Assembly (NCBI GenBank): GCA_920105625.2
Contig: OV050031.1
Location: 223,930,194 to 223,994,193 of the forward strand
Reading direction: 5' to 3'
Origin: Clusia tigrina
Taxonomy: Eukaryota > Arthropoda > Insecta > Diptera > Clusiidae
DNA: 64,000 nt
Part shown: positions 23,754 to 34,656 of the stretch, one piece after another
Layout: every line of letters begins with the position of its first letter
Position numbering within the stretch: the stretch's first letter is position 1
Position numbers and translations under genes: made by a program
Notes under the pieces: model-generated
Seen by the model: only the letters and a program-made list of their open reading frames with translations
Told to the model about the DNA's origin: nothing
Database searches by the model: none

Positions 23754-23759
23754 AATATC

Positions 23760-25095
23760 GTATTCAATCGTCAGTTAATAGAACTCCTCTCCTTTACTAC
23801 AATCATATGGAACGATCAGCGATCACTGCTTCACGGGTGTGCTTTGTAAAGGCGGGGCCCAAAATTATACACATACATAAAGTCTTCCCGTGCCGAAAAA
23901 GTGAAGCAGATGTCTTGCCAACACAATCGCATTCACATTAATGTATCACTGATCCACGATGGTGTGAAAAGGTCCCACATAGTGTACACCCCCTTACTTT
24001 AGTTACTCTGCTTGATATGTTTGTTCAATGAAATAGTATGAAAGTCTGCATCTCGATCTAGTATTGTGAGCACTGCCTTTAAATAATTTTAAGTGGTTTA
24101 ACAAACTGAACCCTGCTATTCAACTTCTTTGGAGATGCAATAATTCTGCAATTACAGGACAAAGTCTGCAGTTACAGAACGAACCAGTATTCCGTCTGCA
24201 GCAGCGTTCGCGTAGAAATGTTTGCATTACTTTGTGGAATAAATTACAAGAAACCTTCAGCAAATATTATAAAAATCGTAAAATTAAAAATAAAGTTAAT
24301 AATATTTCAAATATTACTTTGGCAAATGAAGTTGCTTCCCTTGAGCGATGCAGCACTCTCCACTTGCTATGTCGGAGCGCCCTGAAAAGGAAATTTAAAT
24401 AAATACATAGCAGAGAGCAAAGAGGATCTGAGTTCAGAGCACGCAGAGTACAGAGCATAAAATGCAGGGCTGCGCACATAATAATGAAATGCTTGCAGCA
24501 GAACTATCGTAATTAGAAACTGTGGAATGACTTGACTCGCACAGTACAGGAGCAGAGTACGCTAATGTAAACTAATATAAACTAATATTTAATAATCGTA
24601 TCACGGGGAAGCTGCTTGCAGACTGGAGTACTGCCAGAACGCCCCCATGCAAGTGTCTGCTGCTGATGATGCCGCTGCAAACGCCCCTTCAACAATTTAA
24701 GTGCTGTTTATATCTGCGCCCGTGTGCTGGGTTGAAGTTGCCGTGAATTATGCTGCATCACTTTACTTCAGAGTGTGTTGTCTCTGCTCACTTTCCTGGC
24801 GCAGCTGGCGAATTTCTCAAGCAACCTTTCGCTCCTTTCTGTGCCGGCGCTTTGGTTTATTTATGCTCCTTTTGCAACGCTGAAATTGCTTTCGAGTGTG
24901 CTCGTATTATTTGTGTTAGAGAAATTAACTGTGATGAGTTTATGAGAATTTTACAAGTAATTAAAATGTTTTTTCCTCTGTGCTGCAGCCGCTTTTTTCA
25001 ATTCATTTTCAGTTTCTCTCCGCTTCGGGTACTTGGAGCGCTGGTTTTTTGTGGCAGCTGCCATTAGTGATGGCGTGAAGGTATAGTGCAAAACC
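23760..25095. other. Non-coding stretch, no gene seen
   Basis: Unique sequence with no recognised repeats, RNA genes or domains. The overlapping ORFs at 24.7-25.07 kb are Cys/Phe-rich and have no recognisable motif. Confidence 0.5.
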
Positions 25096-25099
25096 GGCT

Positions 25100-26425
25100 T
25101 TTCGCTTTCTATTTATACTGAAACCGGTTTCAACCCCTGTTTTGTGGCAAAATGGATTGATTTGTGAAACAAATACTGAATGAAATTATGTTTTCAGTGT
25201 AAAATATATGCTGAAATATACTCCCATAATCATTATATAATCCCAGTGCCGATTCATAATTTGTGTTTCAATTCTAACTACCGTATTTTTCACTGACGAA
25301 AGTAAAAATCTGTGTCCATATCTCGTAAAAACAATCTTCTTCTCTCATAAAACCCGTATCCAACTCTCATAAAACCGGTTTCGTACTCCGGTTAAAACTG
25401 GTTTTCATATTTCATACAACCGGTTTCCATTGCTCATAAACCAGTTTCAATTTCTCATCAAACCGTTTTCCATTTATCATAAAAACCTTTTCCATTTGCT
25501 ATAAAACCAGATTCCATTTTCTAAAAAACCAGTTTATGACTCCCATAAATCAGTGCTTCTTATCTCATAAAACCAGTTTCCATATATCATTTTTTATAAA
25601 ACCGGTTTTCATTTTTCGCAAATCTGGTTTCCATTTCGTATAAAACCAGCTTCCATTTTTCATAAAAACTTTCACTATTTGTTATAAAACTATATTCACT
25701 TTTCCATGAAACCAATTTTTGACTTGGATAAATCCAGTTTCTTTCCATATCTCATAAAACCAACTTTATTTCTCATAAAAGCCGTCTCCAAGTCTCATAA
25801 AACTGGTTGTGTACTCCCATAAAACTGGTTTTCTTATCTCATAAAACCGGTTGCCATTTCTCATAAATTCGGTTTCCATTTCTAATAAACCAGTTTCAAT
25901 TTCTCATCAAACCGGTTGCCATTTATCATAAAAACCTTCTCCATTTCTTATAAAACCGATTTCCAATTCTCACAGAACCGTGTCTCATAGAACAGTCTTT
26001 CTTATCTCATAAAACCGGGTTTCCACATATCAAAAAAACTTTCTCCATTTTTTATAAAACAGGTTTTCATTTCTAGCAAATCCGGTTTCCATTTCTTATA
26101 AAACCGGTTTCTGATTCACATAAAACCGGGTCTCTTATCTCATAAAACCGGTTTCCATTTATCATAAAAACCTTCTCCATTTATTATAATACTAGCTTCC
26201 ATTTTTCATAAAAACTTCTTCAACTGGTTTCATTTTTCTCATAGAACCACTTTCTGACTCCCATAAAACCGGTTTCCATTTATCCATTTCTAATTTGGCT
26301 GGTTTGCATATGTCATGAAACCAGTTTCCGTCCATCAGACAACCAGTTTTCACATCTCAAAACCCGATTTCTATTCCTTATAAAACCGGTTTCTATTGCT
26401 TATAAAACCGGTTTCAGGTAAGCCA
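25100..26425. repeat. 1.3-kb array of AAACCGGTTT-type motifs
   Basis: A degenerate tandem array with a unit of roughly 22-28 bp, consensus close to CATAAAACCGGTTTCCATTTCT. I count eleven exact ACCGGTT cores. They lie near 25122, 25365, 25410, 25602, 25847, 25911, 26102, 26149, 26265, 26383 and 26407. Many one-mismatch cores (ACCAGTT, ACTGGTT, ACCGATT) lie between them. Cores at both edges are intact, and the middle is more decayed. The palindrome AACCGGTT is the known consensus of Grainyhead/CP2-family factors; binding here is not shown. No coding signal is seen. Confidence 0.85.
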
Positions 26426-27240
26426 CTTGTGCCATCACTATCCGTCATGGTGTCGGCCCTTCGGTTTTTACGACTCTTATTAGCGCCGGGTGATTTTTAC
26501 CTTTTATGACCCAATAACGAGTTAAGCAAATGACGCACCGTTTCATAAACTCGAAAACTTTCGCCGTTTCTTATGTTAATTTTTACAATTCCCCGCAATT
26601 CACTTAAACTGCATTTTAAGCAGCAATTTCGGAAATTTCCCAAATTTCTCAAATACTCGTAACTTCCCAGGAAAGCTGCGCCAGAAACGCGAATATTAAA
26701 ATTTATTTTTTATGTTTACGCACATTAACATTCTTGCTCCTGGGCGCAGGACGTGGAGAGGCGGCGTAGGAATCTCGGTTTACAGGCAGGCCATGAAATT
26801 TGCATAAATTATTAATGGGCCGCATAAAAAGTTAAATTTAAAGTAAACCATGGCAAAGAGACAAAATTAAGTACACAAAATATTAACAATTAAAGGCAGG
26901 CGGAGCTGAACACGCAAAACAATTTCAGAATTTTAATTGCCAGGTCTGCAGGGACAAAGCGGCCGGAACAGGTGAACAGCTGCCAGCGCCAGAGCCACTG
27001 AGAATCTGTCAAAGTTGAATGGAGACGAAGACTGCTACGATGGCGGCGGGGCAACTGATGGAAGGCACAGATTGAAAAGCCTCAGTGCGAGGTGGGAAGC
27101 TAAGAGGAGTAGATGAACCCCATTAAGCACTCAGCCTGCTTTGATGAGCATTTTAGAAGTTAGTGATGCAAGTTTTCATACCCACATCGGGGCTTGAAAA
27201 AGTTGATTGATTAATTGCTTCATCGTTCTTTCTAACTTTA
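26426..27240. other. Non-coding stretch
   Basis: Unique sequence between the ACCGGTT array and the first CT tract. No gene, repeat or RNA is recognised. Confidence 0.5.
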
Positions 27241-28440
27241 TAAATTGTTCTCTTTTCTCTCCGTTTCTCTCTCTCTATCTCTTTTGCTCTATTTTTTCTC
27301 TCCCTATTTTTCTTGCAATATTCTTACTTTGTGCCTATTTCTTTTACTCTTAATCACTCTTTCTCTTTTTACTCTATTTTTATTGCTCTCCCTTGCTCGT
27401 TCTCTTTTTCTCTCAATATATTTAATCTCTCCTTATTTCTTTTACTCTTTATATCTCTATCTCTCTTTTTCTCTATTTATTCTTCCCTGCTTTCTTTTTT
27501 TCTCTCAATATTTTTACTCTTTCTCTCTCTCTTTTTCTTTTCTTTCTCTTTATTTTTCTCTCCCTTTTCTCTCTCTCCTTTTTTTCTCTATTTTTTCCAT
27601 GATTTTATCTCTTTACCTCTTTTTTCTTGACTTCGTTTTCTCTCCCTTTCTCTATCTCTATTTCTCTCTACTTATTTTTCTCCGCCTTTCTCTCTATCTG
27701 TCCTTTTCACTACCTATCCCCTTCTCTCAAACCACCTTTCTCGCTATCTCTTTTTCTCTCCCTTTCTCTCTGTATCTCTTTTTCTCTCCCGTTCTGTTTT
27801 TCTTTTTCTCTCAATACTCGTTCTCTCTCTTTTTCTCTCCCTTTCTCTCTCTCTTTTTCTCTCTAATTTTTTCTCTGCTTTTATACCTCTATCTCTTTTT
27901 TCTTTACTTCTTTTTCTCAGTCTTTTTCTTTCTCTTTTTCTCATAATACTTTTACTCTGTCCTTATTTCTTTACTCTTTCTCTCTCTTTCTCTCTTTTTC
28001 TGTCTCTCTCTTTTTCTCTCTTTTTATCTATTTTTATCTCTTTTTCTCTCTTTTTCTCTCTTTTTCTCTCTTTTTCTTTCTTTTTCTATCTTTTTCTATC
28101 TTTATTTCTCTTTTTCTCTCTTTCTCTCTCTTTTCTCTCTTTTTCTCTCTTTTCTCTCTTTTTCTTTCTTTTTCTTTATCTCCCTTTCTCTTTTTCGGTC
28201 AATATTTTTACTCTGTCCCTATTTCTTTTAGTCTTTGACTAACTCTTTTATTCTCTCTCAATTTTTTTACTCTCTCTCAATCTCTTTCACACTTTCTATG
28301 TCACTTTTACTCTCTCACAATATTTTTTGCTTTCTTTCTCTATCTCTTTTACTCTCTCTCAATGTCTTTTTTTCCCTCTCCATATCTTTCACTCTCTCTC
28401 TCTCGCTCTTTTAATCCTTCTCTTGTTTCTCTCTTTCTTC
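27241..28440. repeat. Long CT/TTTCTC pyrimidine tract
   Basis: About 1.2 kb of nearly pure pyrimidine on the + strand, built on TCTCTTTTTCTC-like units. In 28000-28160 this becomes near-regular CTCTTTTTCTCTC. ORFs over it are Ser/Leu/Phe or, on the other strand, Arg/Lys/Glu runs, and are not genes. Confidence 0.95.
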
Positions 28441-31400
28441 CTCTCCCGGTGACTGTATTTTTATATATACAAGTATAATTATATTTGATAATGAGCGTGT
28501 GTGTGTGTGACTGTGTAACGCACCTTCACTTCAGCCTGCACCTGAGTAGCGCGCTTCTGGAATGCTATGCAAACTGTGCTACGCAAGCAAAGCCCCCTGT
28601 ATGAATTTTTGTGTGGCTGTGTGTGTGTTGTCGAGTGTGTACACGGGCCTGGCAGCTACTCTCTGACAAATCCTCAAGTATCATAAAAATTTAATTGGAA
28701 ATTTACATTTTTTATCTTTGACGCAATCTGCTCTTATAATTATTTCATTCAGCAGCGCGCAGGATATTTTCAGGATACTGGTATATTTGAAAATTTTGTG
28801 CGCGTATTCGCCGTGTGTGGTTTATGGCAGAACGTTTTGCGTGTGCAGACAATTCTGCTCTTAAATAGGAGCATTTGCGTGTGCAAATCTGCCGCAACGG
28901 AAGCAATTAAGACACGAATCAAAAAGGAGAAAGCACCCAGAGTAGAGCAGCAGATTTGAGAATAATGCCTCACGCTTCACGAGACTCATAGATGATGGAA
29001 TTGACTCTGATATTAATGTCGTTTTTTGCTTAAATCCCCGCATTCAGTTCAGCAATCAAAGCAATTCCTAATTAACTGCCTGTGTATGTGGTGAGCTTTC
29101 ACATGGTAGTCATTACAGAAGATTCTTAGCATGTTTCTGCCTACCTCCTTCGAGCGCCCTCCTCAAGAATCCTTTGACTATGTTTTGAGTGTACCTTCTT
29201 TGTTGTTTTGCCTGCATTTCATTGGATTATTCATCGTTGCTTAATGCTTCACACGCCGGAACAATGGGCGCGAATAACACCTGCACCGCTTCAGCAGCTT
29301 CGCTTTTCAGCTTAACGCTCACTTAACCTGCTTTCACGGTGCGTCATGCCTTGCGAACACATCGCATTTAAATTCAAATTGGAACTGGCATTGGAATTCA
29401 CGGTTCTGTCGATTTGCTGCCAAACTTTCCTAATCCCTTGCAATTGCACTGGTGTCTTATTTTTTCCGTCACCATTTCGCGCACCGCTGCTTTTCAACAG
29501 CTGCACCAATCCGCTTTCACCCGCTCGCAGCTTAAACTATGTTTACGGTGCACGCAAATTTCGCACATTTTCAGCAATTCTCCGCGTTAAAGTTCGGCAC
29601 GTCTGCATAGTTGTGGCGTCACCGTCTCCTGCCCCAAATAAATCGAACGCCCATCGTGCCCCTTTCCACCACCTCCGTCAGAATTCTAGTGGCGCGTACA
29701 CCGGAAGAGTCACTGCCGCATTTGCTCAGCTGAAGTGCTGCAATGTTGTAGGGCTGGGATGCTACGGCACTTTTGTCTCTCGCCATTTGCGTTATCCTTC
29801 CGTACCATCATGTAGCAGTGCCAATATTGCAGCTGTCGGTGCCACTGTTTAGCATATCTGATGCGGTTGTCGTTCCCATTTCACCCAGAGTTGTCATTGA
29901 TGCGTTAACAGCCACGCCGAACTGCAGCATGATGAGTGGGCTTCTAGTGATGGGTGGGCTCCTACGGTTTCGGGTGCAGTTGGAGGAATTAGTCACTGAA
30001 ATGGGCCTAAGTGCAATTTGGCTGATGGTGAAACAAGAAGATGCCTCTGCTTCTTTTGACATCTCAATCACTGTTGAGTGATTTTTTTCCCCCTTAAATG
30101 TATGCGGAGGTCATGAATCGTCAAACTTTCCTAATGGCAACATATCTCCACCCCTTTAAGAACTAGAAATACACAAAAGCTCACTAATGAATGCGAATGT
30201 TTTCTCAAGCAATTCCTTCGGATTGCGACCCACTCGAAGCAGAGCCCTGATTCTTGCTACAAACACAGCCGCTAAAATGCAAATTGTGTAAATATTAGAA
30301 AACTTTCTCAATAAATCTAAAACACATTATCCAACAACAACAGCAACAACAAGAGCAATAGTGACATTAATAACTAATGACAACAACAAAAAAAACACGA
30401 GCGCAGGCAAATACCTCCCCATGCAAATAAATGAACTGCCCATTTACATTTATAATTGCATTAGCCAAAAATGGGGCGAAACGAAGTCGTTGCGGCAACA
30501 GCGCCATGGCACAAAATTGTCCTCAATTCGCGACAGAGAGCATGGGTGGACAGACAGACGGCAACGAGGCAACCAGGCAGTCAGTCGGGCAGCGACACAG
30601 TCTGCCAGGAAGTGTACAAGCCCCACTGAACTAGTTGAAAAGCGAAAGCACACAAATTACGACCAACAATAACGACACAAAAAACAAGAACACAAAAATA
30701 AGGACACCACCACGGTCTGCAAATCGGGTTAGTAAATTTATAAGCCAATTTTTGAGCGACGAAGGTCGCCACTAACCAAGCAAAACCAAGCAAAACCAAA
30801 GCGAACCAAAGCGAACCAAACCGAACCGAACTCAAGTCAACTGAACAAAACTGAACTGAATTGAATTGAACTGGATTTCAATGAAAACCGTGGACATGTG
30901 GCAGAATATATGAGCACCGGGACTCGTGCATATGCAGAAGTAGCACAAATAAATTGCGCAAAACGAACGAACTCCAAGCATACTTTTTGGCGCTCAAGCC
31001 TTTTTCTGTTTCTGTTTGTGAAGTTTTTTCGTATTGCCAAAGTAGAGTTACATTTCTCTGACGGACTTCCGTAGGATACTTTAAATGATAAAAAGTTACG
31101 ATAAAAGGGCAGCAACAGTAGAAGCGTCAGGCATATGGGAGGGAGACGTCCACATTCTCCACATACTCGTACCTACTTGCCTGCTGCTGGTTTCCTGCCT
31201 GGCTCGATGACTGGCGTTGAAGTGCCGCACTGAGTTGGTGTTTGAGTATGAATTCCGTGCTACTCGCCTTGAACTACTTCGCCCAAATGTGAAAGATATT
31301 TACGACGCCACAGCACACATAAAATTAAAATAGAAACACTAATAAAAAAAATAACAATGAAAAGACAACAAATGTAATAAAACCCAATAGTTCAGTGAAT

Positions 31401-31639
31401 CTCGAAAACCTACAACGACGGCACCAACAGTCGTAAAACTTGAACCAAGTTTGACAAAACGCTCGTATGCAGCGGCGTACCAAGCAGGCTTCAGCAGTGC
31501 AAAGAACAAGCTACTGTGACCCAGTAGGAAAAGTATTCAATCACTTTTGTAAACATGTGGGGGGAAGGGCGATCATTACATTTTTATAGAGATCTTTGAC
31601 AAGAAACTGGTTTGTCCTCATAGCAAGATTCTTGGCCAG
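28441..31639. other. Non-coding stretch, several GC-richer ORFs
   Basis: No gene is recognised. 29280-30080 is GC-richer and open in several frames on both strands (up to 168 codons), but the readings lack family motifs and contradict each other. A short decamer-like AACCAAAGCG repeat lies near 30774-30830. Confidence 0.45.
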
Positions 31640-31874
31640 TGTTTGATGGCACTACCATCAGGAGAGTTGTGTTCCAGAAATTTTGAGCATAGCGATAGGG
31701 AAACTCTCTTGCATATTCCGTATATTCTTAGTTATAAATACCTCTCCAAGTTTTGGACTAAAGGAAAAGGCATCTTCTCCGAGTGCGTGGAATCGTTTCC
31801 TAAAAATATGCCTACAGTTTCCTTCAAAATTACTCCTTCATATGAGCGTCGAGAAAACATTATCTTGAATAAAT

Positions 31875-33135
31875 ATCTGAATGTTATCTCTCCTTTATCT
31901 TTTCTCTTTTCTCTTCTCGCTCTCTCCTCTCTATTTTCTCTCTATTTTCTATCTATTTTCTCTCCATTTTCTCTTTCTTCTCTGTCCTCTCTCTCTCTTC
32001 TCTATCTCTTCTCTCTCTCCCCTCTCTCTCTTCGATATCTCTTCTCTCTCTCCCCTCTCTCTCTTCGATATCTCTTCTCTCTCTCCTCTCGCCTCTCTCT
32101 TCTTTCTCTCTTCTCTCTCTCTTCTCTCTCTATTCTCTCTCTATTCTCTCTCTCTTATCTCTCTCTTCTCTCACTCTTCTCTCACTCTTCTCACTCTCTT
32201 CTCACTCTCTTGTCTCTCTTCTCTCTCTTGTCTCTTATCTCTTATCTCTCTTTTCTCTCTCTCTTTTCTATCTCTCGTTCCCTTCTCTTCGCTATTTCTT
32301 TCCCCTCTCTTCACTCTCTTTATTCTATTTCCCCTCTCTTCTCTCCCTTTACTCTATTTCCCCTCCCTTCTCTCTCTCTCTCTCTCTTTACTCTATTCCC
32401 CTCTCTTCTCTCTCTTTACTCTATTCCCTCCTCTTTACTCTCTTTACTCTATTTCCCCTCTCTTCTCTCTCTTTACTGTTTTTCTCCTCTCTATTATATC
32501 TCTTTCCCCTCTTTTCTATCTCTCCTTCCCCTCTCTTCTCTCTTTTTGCGTTACCTTCCCTATCCCTTCTATCTTTTATTTCTTGTCCCTCTCGTTTCTA
32601 TATATTTTCTCTCTTTGTTCTCCTTCTTTGTTATTTCTGTATTCTCTTTCTTTTCTATCTATTTTCTCTTTTTTTCTTTCTCTCTTTTTTCTCTTTTCTG
32701 TTTTTCTCTCAATTTCCTCTCTGCTCTCTTTCTTTTTCTCTCCTTTTTGTCTTCATTTTCTCTGCATTTTCTCTCTTTTTTTTCTCTCTCTTTTTTCTTT
32801 ATTTTCTCTTTCTTTTCTCTTTATTTTCTCTTTCTTTTCCGCTCTTATTCTCTTTTTTCTCTCTTTTCCATCTGTTTTCTCTATATTTTCTCTATCTTTT
32901 ATCTCTCTCTTATATCTCTCTTCTATCTCTCTTCTATCTCTCTTCTATCTTTCTTCTATCTGCATTCTATGTCTCTTCTATCTATTCTATGTCTATTCCC
33001 TCTCCTTTTCTCTCTGTCTCTTCCTCTCTCTCTTTCTTCCTCTCTCTCTTCCTCTCTCTCTCTCCCTCTCTCTTCCTCTCTCTCTTCCTCTTTCTCTGTG
33101 TATGTCTCTCTCTTTCTCTCTATCTCTCTTTTTTT
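31875..33135. repeat. Second long CT/TCTCTC pyrimidine tract
   Basis: About 1.26 kb of TCTC-based pyrimidine repeat with local periods such as CTCTCTTCGATAT and CTTTACTCTATTCCCCTCTCTT. It ends 170 bp before the young LINE. The 508- and 432-codon ORFs here are low-complexity Ser/Leu/Phe and are not counted as genes. Confidence 0.95.
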
Positions 33136-33316
33136 ACATGAGCTCTTTAACAATTCGCCTGTGCAATGATTTCTTTTAGAACCGTAAACATATTTTTTTG
33201 TTTTTACATCAACTTTTTTCCAAAAATATTTTATATGTCCTTAGTTATATGTCTGAAAAATTGGGCGAGTATACTTGTATTTAATACCCATAATTTTCAT
33301 TCAGAGTATACTTCAC

Positions 33317-34573
33317 ATGGCGTGGTCATATAAAACAATAATAGTACCAATGATTACTTATGCGTCGTTGGTATGGTGGCCAAAAGTCAACCAAACAGGA
33401 GCTCAGAGGACTCTTAACAAGATTCACCGTATAGCCTGTTTGAGTGTGACGGGAGCAATGAGAACGTGCCCCACACTAGCTTTGGGAGTGATCACTGGAC
33501 TGACTCCTCTACACCTTGTAGTTAAAAGGATGGCGGCCAGCGCGGCCCTAAGGCTACCTAATCTAGCCCATCTTAAAGAAGGCAACCTTTCGGGGCACGC
33601 AAAGATTCTGGACACTGTCTGGAATTCTCCGTGCCTCATGGTCTTCGACAAAATGGACAGAAAATTAGACTTCTCAAAGCAATTCAAAGTGGTCATCAGT
33701 GACCGTTCAGCTTGGAGAAACAAGGAAATAACAATAAAACAGGACTCTCAGTTGTGGTATACAGATGGGTCCAAAATGGAAGATGGCAGTGCAGGAGCTG
33801 GAATTGTAGGGCCAAATTTCCAAAAAGCAATTGCAATGGGAAAAACAGCTTCCATTTTTCAGGCGGAGGTCCACGCTTTAGAGTTATGTGCTAGAGAATG
33901 TCTACGCAGGGGTACACGCAACACCAAAATATGCATACTCTCAGATAGCCAGGCAGCTCTAAAATCATTAATAAACTTCTCATTCCAATCAAAGCTGGTC
34001 TGGGAATGCTGTAAACTTCTCAATACCCTAGCAGCGAGAAACTCTGTTACGCTAATGTGGGTACCGGGACACGAGGGACATGAGGGCAACGAAATGGCAG
34101 ATTCTTTAGCAAAAAAGGGTGCAGACACTGCCTTTATAGGCCCAGAACCCTTCTGTGGGGTAAACAGTAGCTTCACAAATAACTTGTTGTGCGAACAGGA
34201 AAAACGAAGTCTGCTAAACTACTGGAGAGCCCAAAAAGGCATGCGGCAGTCGAGACTACTCATTGATCCTGAACACATAAGGGTAGATGCTTCTTTAAAC
34301 CTCAGCAGAAATGACATCAAACTATACACTGAACTTTTAACAGGACACTGTAAACTAAATTACCACCTAAAGAAAATAGGCGTGGTAGAAGACGATTCTT
34401 GTCGACTCTGTCAAGAGAAGCAGGAAACGGCAGAACACATTCTGTGCACTTGCCCAGCGGTGGCAAGACGCAGACATAAGTACCTAGGCAGTGGGTTCAT
34501 ATCTCCAAATCACCTAGTTAAAATTAAGCCCACAGCAGTTACGAGATTTATAAACAGTCTAGGACTGTTTTAG
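33317..34573 (+). CDS. LINE ORF2 3' part: RT tail, RNase H, zinc knuckle
   Basis: An open frame of 418 codons from the ATG at 33317; the upstream in-frame ATG at 33275 lies in flanking DNA. Its first two bases belong to the target duplication, so this is not the element's natural start. Residues 1-30 read like the end of an RT thumb (VPMITYASLVWWPKVNQ). RNase H follows with all acidic residues present: D150 in WYTDGSK, E184 in QAEVHALELC, D210 in LSDSQAALKSL, and H252/D262 in WVPGHEGHEGNEMADSL. A C-terminal knuckle has C362, C365, H374 and C377 (SCRLC, then AEHILCTCPA). The family protein copies RNA into DNA at the target site. This fragment could at most encode RNase H activity, and there is no evidence that it is expressed. 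Confidence 0.85.
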   Translation: MAWSYKTIIVPMITYASLVWWPKVNQTGAQRTLNKIHRIACLSVTGAMRTCPTLALGVITGLTPLHLVVKRMAASAALRLPNLAHLKEGNLSGHAKILDTVWNSPCLMVFDKMDRKLDFSKQFKVVISDRSAWRNKEITIKQDSQLWYTDGSKMEDGSAGAGIVGPNFQKAIAMGKTASIFQAEVHALELCARECLRRGTRNTKICILSDSQAALKSLINFSFQSKLVWECCKLLNTLAARNSVTLMWVPGHEGHEGNEMADSLAKKGADTAFIGPEPFCGVNSSFTNNLLCEQEKRSLLNYWRAQKGMRQSRLLIDPEHIRVDASLNLSRNDIKLYTELLTGHCKLNYHLKKIGVVEDDSCRLCQEKQETAEHILCTCPAVARRRHKYLGSGFISPNHLVKIKPTAVTRFINSLGLF

Positions 34574-34645
34574 TTGGGTACGAGGCTGCACAATAGATCT
34601 TTTAGGTCGCGGTGTTCTTTTAGCCTGTCAATAATAATAATAATA
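33319..34645 (+). mobile_element. Young 5'-truncated I-like LINE with 11-bp TSD
   Basis: The repeat ATACTTCACAT flanks the element exactly, at 33308-33318 on the left and 34646-34656 on the right. The body therefore starts at 33319, inside the last part of the reverse transcriptase region, and ends in a TAATAATAATAA tail at 34630-34645. A short 3' UTR (34574-34629) separates the stop from the tail. A (TAA)n tail, an RNase H domain and 5' truncation fit the I-like group of non-LTR retrotransposons. The intact reading frame and perfect duplication show a recent insertion. It cannot move itself, because its promoter, ORF1, endonuclease and most of its RT are missing. Confidence 0.9.
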
Positions 34646-34656
34646 ATACTTCACAT

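Noticed and set aside
27245..27946. 233-codon hydrophobic ORF
   Set aside because: Pure by-product of the pyrimidine tract; it would otherwise look like a membrane protein.
29346..30081. GC-richer region with ORFs up to 168 codons on both strands
   Set aside because: Frames contradict each other, composition is unremarkable, and no domain or splice signals decide between them.
31643..33169. 508-codon ORF, the longest in the window
   Set aside because: Almost entirely Ser/Leu/Phe from the CT tract. The only non-repetitive part is the first 80 codons, which have no recognised motif.
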